In this document: positions 18,206-26,736 of the stretch, piece after piece
Numbering within the stretch: position 1 is the stretch's first letter
How the letters are laid out: each line of letters opens with the position of its first letter
DNA from: Novosphingobium aquimarinum
GTDB lineage: Bacteria; Pseudomonadota; Alphaproteobacteria; Sphingomonadales; Sphingomonadaceae
Assembly (NCBI RefSeq): GCF_009746585.1
Contig: NZ_WRPO01000003.1
Coordinates: 1 to 64,000, forward strand
Length of the DNA: 64,000 bases
Direction: 5' to 3'
Program-made: the position numbers and the translations under genes
Notes under the pieces: generated by a model
What the model saw: only the letters and a program-made list of their open reading frames with translations
Told to the model about the DNA's origin: nothing
The model's database searches: none

Positions 18206-18943
18206 TTGAAGATCGTCTTCAGCCGCAAGGGTTTCGACAGCACCGCAGGCGGGGTCCCCTCGCCGATCGTCGACGGTGTGCCGGTTTCGCTGCCGATACC
18301 GGCGGCAGACCGGTCCTCGACCAGCTATGCGCAGCGCGGCCACGGCGATCTGGTGGAAGCGGTCACGCGCGGCCGGATCGCGCGCGACGCCTTGTGCCAC
18401 GACGATCCGATGTTCGCCGATGGCCATGTCTGGTTCGGACAATGCGCCGCCGCCGAGGGCCACTTGCGCAAACACGCAGTCGGACCGGGCGACGTGTTCC
18501 TGTTCTTCGGGCTGTTCGCCGAACCCGAGACCGGCGAGCGCCATCATCGCCTGTTCGGCTGGCAACAAATCGCCTGCCATGGCGAGCCCAGCGGACTTCG
18601 CGATCATCCGCAGTGGCGAGACCCGCCGCGCCCGCATCCGCACCTTTCGGGCGACTGGCCGAGCAACAACGCGATTTATTTCGGACCCGGCGACCTCGCG
18701 CGCACGGCCGCGCCGCAGCTGCGCCTCACGCGGCCCGGTGGCCCGCTCAACACTTGGCGCGTGCCCGGCTGGCTGCGCCGGCTGGGCCTGACGTACCACG
18801 CCAATCCCAAGCGCTGGCTTCCGGGCGACGCGCTCGACAGCGCCAAACGCGGGCAGGAGTTCATCTGCGATATCGGCGAGGAGCCCGAACCTCGGCGCTG
18901 GCTCGATGCAGTGAGGCAGGCCATGGCGAACGAAGCGCGCTGA
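18206..18943 (+). CDS. Nmad3-like (nucleotide modification associated domain) protein
   Basis: A 245-residue protein that resembles the putative Nmad3 family: 'MKIVFSRKGFDSTAGGVPSP' at the N-terminus (the initial M comes from TTG), then 'HDDPMFADGHVWFGQCAAAE' and 'VGPGDVFLFFGLFAEPETGE'. The family is linked to modified nucleotides by genome context only, so the activity is unknown. TTG at 18206 is the start because homology begins right there and no ATG is near. It follows ATP12 by 12 bases and probably shares its transcript. No phage or DNA-modification genes are beside it. Confidence 0.7.
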   Translation: MKIVFSRKGFDSTAGGVPSPIVDGVPVSLPIPAADRSSTSYAQRGHGDLVEAVTRGRIARDALCHDDPMFADGHVWFGQCAAAEGHLRKHAVGPGDVFLFFGLFAEPETGERHHRLFGWQQIACHGEPSGLRDHPQWRDPPRPHPHLSGDWPSNNAIYFGPGDLARTAAPQLRLTRPGGPLNTWRVPGWLRRLGLTYHANPKRWLPGDALDSAKRGQEFICDIGEEPEPRRWLDAVRQAMANEAR

Positions 18944-18985
18944 AAGGGGGCGGAGAGGACTCTTGAAGGCCCAACCCCAACTCTT

Positions 18986-19080
18986 CCGTCATGCTGAACT
19001 TGTTTCAGCATCCATGGTGCCACCCGGTCAGACCTGAGCAGAGCGGCGGAATGGATGCTGAAACGAGTTCAGCATGACGG
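18986..19080. repeat. Inverted repeat, 30-bp arms, between convergent genes
   Basis: The arms at 18986-19015 and 19051-19080 contain 'TCATGCTGAACTTGTTTCAG' and its near complement, matching at about 28 of 30 positions around a 35-base loop. It is a dispersed intergenic repeat of the type common in this group and may also act as a bidirectional terminator between the Nmad3 gene and the Mla operon. Confidence 0.8.
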
Positions 19081-19118
19081 GAAATATAGAAGCCCCGAAC
19101 CCAGCGCGGCTGCTCGGC

Positions 19119-19745
19119 CTAGCCCCCGACCCAGTCCGCCACTTGCCCGGCGACATCGTTCGCGGCGCTGTTGAGTGCGGAGGCGACCGGGGCCGCTTCG
19201 GCAACGACGCCGGGAATGCGGCTTTCGAGCCGACGCGTGGTGACGGTGCCGTCGACCCCGGTCCGCATCGCCTCGAAGCGCACGATCACGGCCTGCTGGG
19301 GCGCATCGTAGCCCATCTGCAGCAGACGGCCGCCGATCATGGTCTGGCCCGCGACTTCGAAATCGCCGCCTTCCACCACGATCCTTCCGGTCTTGGCGCG
19401 CAAGGTTTCGGCGAGCAGCGCGCGGAATTGCCGGGCGGGCTTTTCCACCCAGGCAACGTCTTTTAGGTACGCGATCGTCGCGGCATCGACGCGGACCGGC
19501 ACGCGCAGCATGTCGAGCGAGCGGTCGGTATCCGGGTTCAGCACCACGATCGCATCGGACATCTTGCCGTTGCTCACCGCGCCGGTATCCGCGGCGGTGC
19601 GCGGCGTCAGCGAAATCAGCTGGTCGGGCGTCTTGCCGCCGAGCCCGAGACAGCCCGACAGCGCCACGGTGCCCGCCAGCACTCCTGCCATTGCGAGAAC
19701 TCTCGCCACTGGCCACCTCTCGAAGCTTGGTGTCGCGCGCTTCAT
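19119..19745 (-). CDS. ABC-transport auxiliary lipoprotein (PqiC/DUF330-like) of the Mla operon
   Basis: A 208-residue lipoprotein, last gene of a lipid-transport operon. The signal peptide ends in a lipobox, 'GTVALSGC', and the mature part ('RVPVRVDAATIAYLKDVAWV', 'EKPARQFRALLAETLRAKTG', 'IVVEGGDFEVAGQTMIGGRL') fits the ABC-transport auxiliary family. It is probably anchored in the outer membrane and partners the MCE protein. ATG at 19745 is preferred: it has AAGGAAAG upstream and gives a normal signal peptide. An ATG at 19805 overlaps the upstream stop but would give a 40-residue leader. Confidence 0.82.
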   Translation of the reverse strand: MKRATPSFERWPVARVLAMAGVLAGTVALSGCLGLGGKTPDQLISLTPRTAADTGAVSNGKMSDAIVVLNPDTDRSLDMLRVPVRVDAATIAYLKDVAWVEKPARQFRALLAETLRAKTGRIVVEGGDFEVAGQTMIGGRLLQMGYDAPQQAVIVRFEAMRTGVDGTVTTRRLESRIPGVVAEAAPVASALNSAANDVAGQVADWVGG

Positions 19746-19801
19746 CGACTGTTCTTTCCTTGCTGGCTGCCCGTGCATCCGCGGCGTCTGCGTTTCGTGC
19801 G

Positions 19802-20740
19802 TCATGGCTCGTAATCCGGCAGCTTCTGACCCTTGAGCAGCGCTCCCGCGCCCTGCTCGTCGATCTTCTCGGTGACGTTGCGCAGCGCGCGGCTAGTGGA
19901 GCGCAAGTCGCGGATCGCGGCTTCGGCGGCGGGCAACGTCGATTCCGAAACCTGGCGCAGCGCGGGCTGCGCGGTGTCCATCGTCTGGTTGAGCTTGTCC
20001 ATCGCCTTCTGTGCCGATGCCAGCGTCTGGCGCAGCTGAATGGCGAGGCTCGATCCCTCGTCGCCCAGCAGCGCGTCGGCCTTGCCGGCCACGCCTTCGA
20101 ACGCCGCCATCGTGCGCGTCGCTTGCGAGAGCGCACTTTGCAGCTCGGTCATCGTCGCCTTGAACTGCGGTGTCGTCTCCGCGAGATCGGCCGTCATCCG
20201 GTTGGTGTTGGCCAAAATGCCGGACAGCGATTGGCGGTTCTCTTCATTCAGCAGCAGATTGAGGTTCTCGGTCAGCGTCGCCAGCCGTTCGAGCAGCAGC
20301 GGCGCGTTGGCCAGCAATTCGCCCAGGCCGCCGGGCTTGGTCGGGATCACCGGCACGCCTTCCGGCCCCGGCTCGGTGATGCGCGGCGCGCCCTTCTGGG
20401 CGCCTTCCAGCTGAATGTCGGAAACGCCGGTGAAGCTGCCCTGGATCGTCGCGGTGGTGCCCACGGTGATCGGCACCTTTTCATCCACCTTCACGCGAAC
20501 GCGGATGAAGCTGGGATCCTTGGGCCACAGCTCGATCTGGCTCACCTGGCCCACCGGCACGCCCGCGTAAGCGACTTCGGAGCCCTTCGCGAGCCCGTCG
20601 ACCGATTGCTTGAAGAAGATGTCGTAATCGTTGCGCGCACCTTCGTTCAGGCGCGCGATCCAGATTATGAATGCCGCGACCATGGCCAGCAGGAGGATGG
20701 TAACCGCCCCGACCCAGACGTGATTTGCTCTGGTTTCCAT
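19802..20740 (-). CDS. mlaD: MCE-domain substrate-binding protein (MlaD-like)
   Basis: A 312-residue protein anchored by one N-terminal helix ('VWVGAVTILLLAMVAAFIIW') with a periplasmic MCE domain ('YDIFFKQSVDGLAKGSEVAY', 'AGVPVGQVSQIELWPKD', 'ATIQGSFTGVSDIQLEGA') and a long helical tail. MCE rings form the lipid channel of Mla-type transporters, moving phospholipid between the membranes. The C-terminal coiled region is longer than in E. coli MlaD. It lies between the ATPase and lipoprotein genes. Confidence 0.9.
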   Translation of the reverse strand: METRANHVWVGAVTILLLAMVAAFIIWIARLNEGARNDYDIFFKQSVDGLAKGSEVAYAGVPVGQVSQIELWPKDPSFIRVRVKVDEKVPITVGTTATIQGSFTGVSDIQLEGAQKGAPRITEPGPEGVPVIPTKPGGLGELLANAPLLLERLATLTENLNLLLNEENRQSLSGILANTNRMTADLAETTPQFKATMTELQSALSQATRTMAAFEGVAGKADALLGDEGSSLAIQLRQTLASAQKAMDKLNQTMDTAQPALRQVSESTLPAAEAAIRDLRSTSRALRNVTEKIDEQGAGALLKGQKLPDYEP

Positions 20741-20749
20741 TCGTTCGCC

Positions 20750-21640
20750 TTATGGCTCCCTGTCCGCGGGCTTGTCCAATGCTGCATGATCGGGACCCGA
20801 TGCGTCCACGGCCGCCTGCGCTGCCGCCGCCTCTTCTGCAGCCTCGTCCTCCCCGCGTTCATGCGTGGTAAGGGCGGCGCGGCCGCGCGGCCCGTTGAAG
20901 TATTCCTGGATCCAGGGGTGATCGAGCGCCAGCAGTTCGGCAATCGACCCCACCGCAATCACCTTCTTGTCCGCGATCACGGCCACCCGATCACAGATCT
21001 CGTACAGTGTATCGAGATCGTGGGTGATCAGAAACACTGTAAGTCCCAAGGTTTCCTGCAGTTCCTTGGTCAAGCTGTCGAACGCGGCGGCGCCGATCGG
21101 ATCGAGGCCCGCGGTCGGCTCGTCGAGGAACAGCAATTCCGGATCGAGCGCAAGCGCGCGCGCCAGGCCGGCGCGCTTGCGCATACCGCCGGAAAGCTCG
21201 GAGGGATACTTCAACGCCGCGTCGTCCGGCAGGCCCGAAAGCCGCACCTTGAACTGCGCGATTTCGCGCCGCAGATCGTCGCCCAGCTCGGGGTAGAACT
21301 GCTTGAGCGGCACTTCGACGTTCTCGCCCACGGTCAGCGTGGAGAACAGCGCGCCGCCCTGGAACAGCACGCCCCAGCGCGATCGGATGTCGATCTCGCC
21401 CTCTTCCTGCGATTCGTCCATCGGATGGCCGAGCACGCGGATCTCACCCGAAACCGGCTGCTGCAACCCGATGATCGAGCGCATCAGCACCGACTTGCCG
21501 GTGCCGGACCCGCCGACCACGCCGATGATCTCGCCACGCTTCACTTCGAGGTCGAGGTTGTCGTGCACGGTGAACCCGTTGAAGGCGTTGGTGAGGCCCT
21601 TGACCACGATCGGGCAATCGGTTTTCGGATCGACGCTCAT
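20750..21640 (-). CDS. mlaF: ABC transporter ATPase (MlaF-like)
   Basis: A 296-residue ATPase that powers the MlaE permease. Walker A 'GGSGTGKSVLMRSIIGL', signature 'YPSELSGGMRKRAGLARALA', Walker B 'LLFLDEPTAGLDPI' and the switch His in 'LITHDLDTLYEI' are all present. ATG at 21640 overlaps the permease stop (ATGA). After about residue 258 there is an Ala/Glu-rich tail not found in the core fold. The next gene (MCE) starts nine bases downstream. Confidence 0.93.
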   Translation of the reverse strand: MSVDPKTDCPIVVKGLTNAFNGFTVHDNLDLEVKRGEIIGVVGGSGTGKSVLMRSIIGLQQPVSGEIRVLGHPMDESQEEGEIDIRSRWGVLFQGGALFSTLTVGENVEVPLKQFYPELGDDLRREIAQFKVRLSGLPDDAALKYPSELSGGMRKRAGLARALALDPELLFLDEPTAGLDPIGAAAFDSLTKELQETLGLTVFLITHDLDTLYEICDRVAVIADKKVIAVGSIAELLALDHPWIQEYFNGPRGRAALTTHERGEDEAAEEAAAAQAAVDASGPDHAALDKPADREP

Positions 21641-22752
21641 GCCCAGCCGATCTCGGTGAAGAAAATCGCGAAGAAGGCGTCGATCACGATGACGGTGAAG
21701 ATCGCGGTGACCACCGATTGCGTGGTCCTGAGCCCCACTTCCTCGGCGTTTCCTTTGACCTGCATGCCATGGTAGCAGCCCGCCAGCGCGATCACGAGCG
21801 CGAAAACCGGCGCCTTGATCAGGCCGACCCAGACGTCGGTGATCGGCACCACTTCCTGAATGCGCTGGAGGAACGTGAGGAACGGGATGTCGAGCGCGAA
21901 GTTCGAGATGAAGGCACCGCCGACGATCGCGAGCACCGCCGAGTAGAAGCCCAGCAGCGGCATCATCACCATCGAGGCCAGCACGCGCGGCACCACCAGC
22001 GTTTCCATCGGCGCGACGCCGATCGTGCGCATCGCGTCGACTTCCTCGGTCAACTGCATCGTGCCGATCTGCGCGGCGAAAGCCGAGCCAGAGCGACCCG
22101 CGACCATGATCGCGGTCATCAAAATGCCGAGTTCGCGCATCGAGAGGCGGCCGGTCAGGTTGATCGTGTAGATTTCGGCCCCGAACTGCGCCAGCTGCAC
22201 CGCGCCCTGCTGGGCGATGACGATGCCGATGAGGAAACTCATCAACCCGACGATCCACAGCGAGTTGATGCCGATGTACTGCATGTGATGCACCATCGCC
22301 GTCCAGCGCATCCGCGAGGGGTGACGGATGACGCTTCCCAAGGCGGCCATGAGCGCGCCGAGGAACGTGACAATGTCGACCAGGCCATGCCCCCAGGCGA
22401 CGATGCGATCGCCCACGTCGCTGATCGAGCGGACCACGACGTTGGGCTCTGCCTCTGTCTCGGTCTCTTCCTCGTCGACCTGGCTGACCGCCTTCAGCAG
22501 GCGCGTCGCGTTTTCGTCGGCGCCGACGATCTCGGCATCGTGGCGCGCGGCGAAGCGGGTGGTGACCCAGGCGCCGGTGGTGTCGATTTCGGTGATCTCG
22601 GAAAGGTCGATCTTGGCCAGCGGCTGGTCGATCGTCTCCAGATCGCGCTCGAGCTTGCCGATCGCATAGACGCGCAACGGGCCGCGTAAGGCCAACGTCG
22701 CGGCGCCGCCCTGGTCTCCTTCAGACAGCGTATACTCGGCCAACTCGCGCAT
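21637..22752 (-). CDS. mlaE: MlaE-type permease with N-terminal STAS domain
   Basis: A 371-residue inner-membrane permease of the Mla/Yrb family. Residues 1 to about 95 form a STAS domain ('[20 protein letters not shown]'), the role of separate MlaB in E. coli, so the two subunits are fused here. The permease part shows '[20 protein letters not shown]', '[20 protein letters not shown]' and 'VEALRT'-type coupling sequence ('[20 protein letters not shown]'). It is the first gene of mlaEFD plus the lipoprotein, all overlapping or nearly so. It is divergent from valS. Confidence 0.92.
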   Translation of the reverse strand: MRELAEYTLSEGDQGGAATLALRGPLRVYAIGKLERDLETIDQPLAKIDLSEITEIDTTGAWVTTRFAARHDAEIVGADENATRLLKAVSQVDEEETETEAEPNVVVRSISDVGDRIVAWGHGLVDIVTFLGALMAALGSVIRHPSRMRWTAMVHHMQYIGINSLWIVGLMSFLIGIVIAQQGAVQLAQFGAEIYTINLTGRLSMRELGILMTAIMVAGRSGSAFAAQIGTMQLTEEVDAMRTIGVAPMETLVVPRVLASMVMMPLLGFYSAVLAIVGGAFISNFALDIPFLTFLQRIQEVVPITDVWVGLIKAPVFALVIALAGCYHGMQVKGNAEEVGLRTTQSVVTAIFTVIVIDAFFAIFFTEIGWA

Positions 22753-22881
22753 CTAACCCTCGTCATGGTCGAAAACGGCTGCTGCGGCAAGGGGTTCCCC
22801 AATGTCGACAAGTCGATGTCGTTCAGTTGCGCGGCCGGTGTGCCTTGCGTGCACCCGCGCGCGCTGGCAAAGCGCCGCGCC

Positions 22882-25662
22882 ATGACCGAGAACGCCACGC
22901 CGCCCTCCGCGCAGTCGCCCGAGCCGTCGCTGCCCAAGACCTTCGATCCCGCCGCGATCGAGGCGCACTGGTACGCGCATTGGGAAGACAACGGCCTGTT
23001 CCGCCCCGAACGCCCCGATGCCGCGCCCTTCACCATCGTCAATCCGCCGCCCAACGTCACCGGCTCGCTGCACATCGGCCACGCGCTCGACAACACCCTG
23101 CAGGACATCGTCATCCGCTACGAGCGGCTGCGCGGTAAGGATGCGCTGTGGGTGGTGGGCACCGACCACGCGGGGATCGCCACACAGATGGTGGTCGAGC
23201 GGCAGATGAACGAACGCGGCGAGAAGCGCACCGACATGGGCCGGGACGCCTTCATCGCCAAAGTCTGGGAGTGGAAGGAAGAATCGGGCGGCACCATCAC
23301 CCGCCAGCTCCGCCGCCTGGGCTGTTCGATGGACTGGAGCCGCGAGCAGTTCACCATGGACCCGCATTTCACCAAGGCCGTGGTGAAGGTGTTCGTCGAT
23401 CTCTACAACCAGGGCCTGATCTACCGCGACAAGCGGCTGGTGAACTGGGATCCCAAGCTGGGTACCGCGATTTCCGACCTCGAAGTCGAGACTCGCGAGG
23501 TGAGCGGCCACTTCTGGCACTTCCGGTACCCGCTGTCGGACGGCTCAGGCCACATCTCAGTCGCCACCACGCGGCCCGAAACGATGCTGGCCGACATGGC
23601 CGTCGCGGTGCATCCCACCGATGAGCGCTATGCCGCTCTCGTGGCGCGCGGCGCCAAGGTGACGCTGCCGATCACGGGGCGCGAGATCCCGATCGTCGCT
23701 GACGAGCACGCCGATCCCGAGCTGGGCTCGGGCGCGGTGAAGATCACGCCGGGGCATGATTTCAACGACTTCGAAGTGGGCAAGCGCGCCGGGATCGCGG
23801 CGGGCGACATGCTCAACATGCTCGATGCAGAGGCGAAGGTCTGGCAGACGGCGGACGGCCTGATCCCGGCGGACCTCGTCGGGCTCGACCGCTTCGAGGC
23901 GCGCAAGCGTGTGGTCGAGCTGATGGATACCGACGGCCTTCTCGAACGCGTCGAAGAACGCGTGATCCAGACGCCCTACGGCGACCGCGGCGGCGTGGTG
24001 ATCGAGCCCTGGCTGACTGACCAGTGGTATGTCGATGCCCATACCCTCGCCCAGCCGCCGCTCGAGGCGGTGCGTTCCGGCGCGATCGAGATCGTGCCCA
24101 AGACCTGGGAAAAGACCTTCTTCAACTGGATGGAGAACATCCAGCCCTGGTGCGTCTCGCGCCAGCTCTGGTGGGGACACCGGATTCCGGCGTGGTATGC
24201 GGATGATGGTTCTGTCTTCGTCGCAGAAACCGAGGAAGAGGCGCTGGCGCTGGCAGACGGCAAAGCGCTCTCTCGCGACGAAGACGTGCTCGACACGTGG
24301 TTCTCCTCGGCGCTGTGGCCGTTTGCCACGCTCGGCTGGCCGGACGGAGAAGAACCCACCCCCAACCCCTCCCGCATGCGGGAGGGGAGCGAGACTTGCC
24401 GAGCCGAAGGCGAGGCTAGTCGCAGCGGGGTGGGCACCTCCCTGCTCGCCAAGCACTACCCCAACGACCTGCTGATTTCGGGTTTCGACATCCTGTTCTT
24501 CTGGGATGCGCGGATGGCGATGCAGGGGATCCACTTCATGAAGGAAGTGCCGTGGAAGCGGCTCTACCTGCATGGGCTGGTGCGCGCGGCCGACGGGCAG
24601 AAGATGTCGAAGTCCAAGGGCAACGTGGTCGATCCGCTGGGCCTCATCGACCAGTACGGCGCCGACGCGCTGCGCTTCTTCATGGCGGCGATGGAAAGCC
24701 AGGGCCGTGATGTGAAGATGGATGAGAAGCGGGTCGAGGGGTACCGCAACTTCGCGACCAAGCTGTGGAACGCGGCACGGTTCTGCCAGGCCAACGGCAT
24801 CGCCGCGAGCACTTCGATCGCGGCGCCGGCGGCGACCAGCGCGGTCAATCGCTGGATCATCGGCGAAGTGGTCGCGACGCTCGCCGAGCTCGACAAGGCA
24901 ATGGCCGAGCTGCGCTTCGACGCCGCCGCGAACGCGATCTACCACTTCGTCTGGGACCAGTTCTGCGACTGGTACATCGAGCTGATCAAGCCTGTCCTGA
25001 GCAATGCCGAAGGGGGACAGTTCGACGAGGAGACCAAAGCCGTCGCCGGCTGGGTGCTCGACCAGATCCTGGTCATGCTCCACCCGTTCATGCCGTTCGT
25101 CACCGAGGAACTGTGGAGCAAGATGGGCGACCGGCCCGGCTACCCGCTGATCACCGCGCAATGGCCCGCGCCGGAAGCTACGGTGGATGCGGAGGCGAAG
25201 GCCGAAGTCGAATGGCTGATCGCGCTCGTCGGCAATCTGCGCGGCGCGAAAGCCGAACTCGGAATCGCGCCGGGTGCGCGGCTGACGGCCTACGTTGCAG
25301 ACCCGTCCGATACGACGCGTGCGATCGTCGGCCGCAATGGCGGCGCGATCGATCGGCTGGCCCGGCTCGATGCGATCCACTTCGAACCGGCCCCGGCTGG
25401 CGCGGCGATGCAAGTCGGCGCGGGCGATGCGACGCTGGCGATCCCGCTCGAAGGCGTGATCGACATCGCGGCCGAAAAGGCCCGGCTGGAGAAGGCGCGC
25501 GCGGCGTCGCTCAAGGAAGCGACGGCGCTCGAGGGGCGGCTGCAGAACCCCAAGTTCGTCGAGAAGGCCAAGCCCGAGGCGGTCGAGAAGGCGCGCGCCG
25601 ATCACGCGCACCACGCCGCCGAGGCCGAGCGGCTGGCGGCGGCGCTGGCGCGGCTGGGGTGA
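22882..25662 (+). CDS. valS: Valyl-tRNA synthetase
   Basis: A 926-residue class I synthetase that charges tRNA-Val. The HIGH motif is in '[15 protein letters not shown]', the KMSKS motif in '[16 protein letters not shown]', and the end is the usual coiled coil ('[20 protein letters not shown]'). ATG at 22882 is chosen because homology starts soon after; an upstream Met at 22765 lies in poorly conserved sequence. Two internal stretches look repeat-derived: about 27 residues around 492-518 ('[16 protein letters not shown]...') and 'PVLSNAEGG' near residue 705. Both keep the frame open. The core motifs are intact, so it should be active. Confidence 0.95.
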   Translation: MTENATPPSAQSPEPSLPKTFDPAAIEAHWYAHWEDNGLFRPERPDAAPFTIVNPPPNVTGSLHIGHALDNTLQDIVIRYERLRGKDALWVVGTDHAGIATQMVVERQMNERGEKRTDMGRDAFIAKVWEWKEESGGTITRQLRRLGCSMDWSREQFTMDPHFTKAVVKVFVDLYNQGLIYRDKRLVNWDPKLGTAISDLEVETREVSGHFWHFRYPLSDGSGHISVATTRPETMLADMAVAVHPTDERYAALVARGAKVTLPITGREIPIVADEHADPELGSGAVKITPGHDFNDFEVGKRAGIAAGDMLNMLDAEAKVWQTADGLIPADLVGLDRFEARKRVVELMDTDGLLERVEERVIQTPYGDRGGVVIEPWLTDQWYVDAHTLAQPPLEAVRSGAIEIVPKTWEKTFFNWMENIQPWCVSRQLWWGHRIPAWYADDGSVFVAETEEEALALADGKALSRDEDVLDTWFSSALWPFATLGWPDGEEPTPNPSRMREGSETCRAEGEASRSGVGTSLLAKHYPNDLLISGFDILFFWDARMAMQGIHFMKEVPWKRLYLHGLVRAADGQKMSKSKGNVVDPLGLIDQYGADALRFFMAAMESQGRDVKMDEKRVEGYRNFATKLWNAARFCQANGIAASTSIAAPAATSAVNRWIIGEVVATLAELDKAMAELRFDAAANAIYHFVWDQFCDWYIELIKPVLSNAEGGQFDEETKAVAGWVLDQILVMLHPFMPFVTEELWSKMGDRPGYPLITAQWPAPEATVDAEAKAEVEWLIALVGNLRGAKAELGIAPGARLTAYVADPSDTTRAIVGRNGGAIDRLARLDAIHFEPAPAGAAMQVGAGDATLAIPLEGVIDIAAEKARLEKARAASLKEATALEGRLQNPKFVEKAKPEAVEKARADHAHHAAEAERLAAALARLG
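24355..24436. repeat. Repeat-derived in-frame insertion in valS
   Basis: This 82-bp stretch matches the intergenic element at 25693-25807: both begin CCCACCCCCA-CCCCTCCCGCA and share the 23-base end GCTAGTCGCAGCGGGGTGGGCAC (split here for reading: 24414-24436). In valS it encodes about 27 residues between '[10 protein letters not shown]' and '[13 protein letters not shown]', where other synthetases have no such sequence. Confidence 0.75.
24988..25016. repeat. Second repeat-like sequence inside valS
   Basis: The stretch reads CCTGTCCTGAGC-AATG-CCGAAGGGG and resembles the dispersed 'CCTGTCCTGAGCTTGTCGAAGGG' element with a few changes. It encodes 'PVLSNAEGG' at the end of the helix 'DWYIELIK'. 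Part of this (KPV) is native to the family, so the insertion is short and the call is less certain than for 24355-24436. Confidence 0.55.
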
Positions 25663-25692
25663 CATCCCGGGGGTCGGGTGCTGGCTTTAAGG

Positions 25693-25807
25693 CCCACCCC
25701 CAGCCCCTCCCGCAAGCGGGAGGGGAGCGAGAGAGTACCGCCCACCCGCTTGCGGGAGGGCCGCGAGACTTGCGGGCTTGCCCGCTAGTCGCAGCGGGGT
25801 GGGCACA
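25693..25807. repeat. Intergenic dispersed repeat with hairpins, downstream of valS
   Basis: The 342-base gap between valS and queE holds this element and no supported gene. It contains two hairpins (CCCTCCCGCAAGCGGGAGGG near 25705-25724 and CCCGCTTGCGGGAGGG near 25745-25760) and the end GCTAGTCGCAGCGGGGTGGG. Related sequence is inside valS at 24355-24436. The rest of the gap, 25808-26004, shows no feature I can name. Confidence 0.75.
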
Positions 25808-26004
25808 GCGCGCGCGCCGAAATCGCTTTCCTACAAACCTCGCATCCGCCACCGTCCGCCCCGGTTTCGGCCGCACCGCCAGAAAAACGACACCGCACGC
25901 GTGTCACCCACGCCAAATGACGCATTATCCATGACAATCAGCAGCTTGCACGCCGTACTTGCGAGACCCCCTGTGTCACCTTTGTCACCTTCGCGCGGCG
26001 GCGG

Positions 26005-26736
26005 ATGCTGACGCTCGCCACCACCACGCCCGGCGAGCCGGAGATCTTCGCCGCGATCCAGGGCGAAGGCGCCTCGATGGGGCGCCCTTGCGTGTTCGTG
26101 CGCCTCTCGCGCTGCAACTTGGCCTGCGAATGGTGCGACACCGCCTATACCTGGCACTTCGAAGGCGACAACCGCCCCCACCGCGACGATCTCGCCTTCG
26201 ACCGGCAGGCCAACCAGATCGCGCTGGACGAGGCCGACGTGGCCGCGCGGATCGCCGCGCTGGGGCAGACGCGGCTGGTCGTGACTGGGGGCGAGCCGCT
26301 GCTGCAAGGCGCGGCGCTGGCCCGCCTGATCGCGCAGCTTCCGGGCGTCCGCGTCGAGATCGAGACCAACGGCACCGTCGCCCCGCATTCCGCGCTCGAT
26401 CCGCTCATCGCGCAATACAACGTCAGCCCCAAGCTCGCGCACAGCGGCAATCCGGCCGACCTTGCGCTGCTTCCCGAACGCCTTGCCGCCTTCGCCGCGG
26501 ATGAACGTGCGTGGTTCAAGTTCGTGATCGCCGAACGGACAGACCTGGCAGAAGTCGAGGCGATCGTCGCCGCGCATGGCATAGCCCCGGAGCGCGTGTT
26601 CCTGATGCCCGAAGGCCGCGACAGCGAAACCCTGCGCCAGCGGGGCGCGTGGCTGGCCGATGCCGCCGTGGCACGCGGCATGGCCTATTCCGACCGGCTG
26701 CACATCCACTTGTTTGGAGACACCAGAGGCACATGA
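26005..26736 (+). CDS. queE: 7-carboxy-7-deazaguanine synthase QueE
   Basis: A 243-residue radical-SAM enzyme that contracts 6-carboxytetrahydropterin to 7-carboxy-7-deazaguanine on the way to queuosine. The [4Fe-4S] motif is CX3CX2C in 'RCNLACEWCDTAYTW', preceded by 'FAAIQGEGASMGRPCVFVRL'; the SAM-binding 'VVTGGEPLLQG' follows. The start at 26005 is the family start. Its TGA overlaps the next gene (ATGA). No other queuosine genes are in the window. Confidence 0.93.
   Translation: MLTLATTTPGEPEIFAAIQGEGASMGRPCVFVRLSRCNLACEWCDTAYTWHFEGDNRPHRDDLAFDRQANQIALDEADVAARIAALGQTRLVVTGGEPLLQGAALARLIAQLPGVRVEIETNGTVAPHSALDPLIAQYNVSPKLAHSGNPADLALLPERLAAFAADERAWFKFVIAERTDLAEVEAIVAAHGIAPERVFLMPEGRDSETLRQRGAWLADAAVARGMAYSDRLHIHLFGDTRGT

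Noticed and set aside
17249-18799. A 516-residue minus-strand frame across ATP12 and the Nmad3-like gene
   Set aside because: It covers four genes joined by start/stop overlaps on the other strand, which is far better evidence.
19691-21775. A 694-residue plus-strand frame opposite the Mla genes
   Set aside because: It is antisense to an ABC ATPase and MCE protein with textbook motifs.
23557-25665. A 702-residue minus-strand frame opposite valS
   Set aside because: It is a mirror of valS and lacks any domain.
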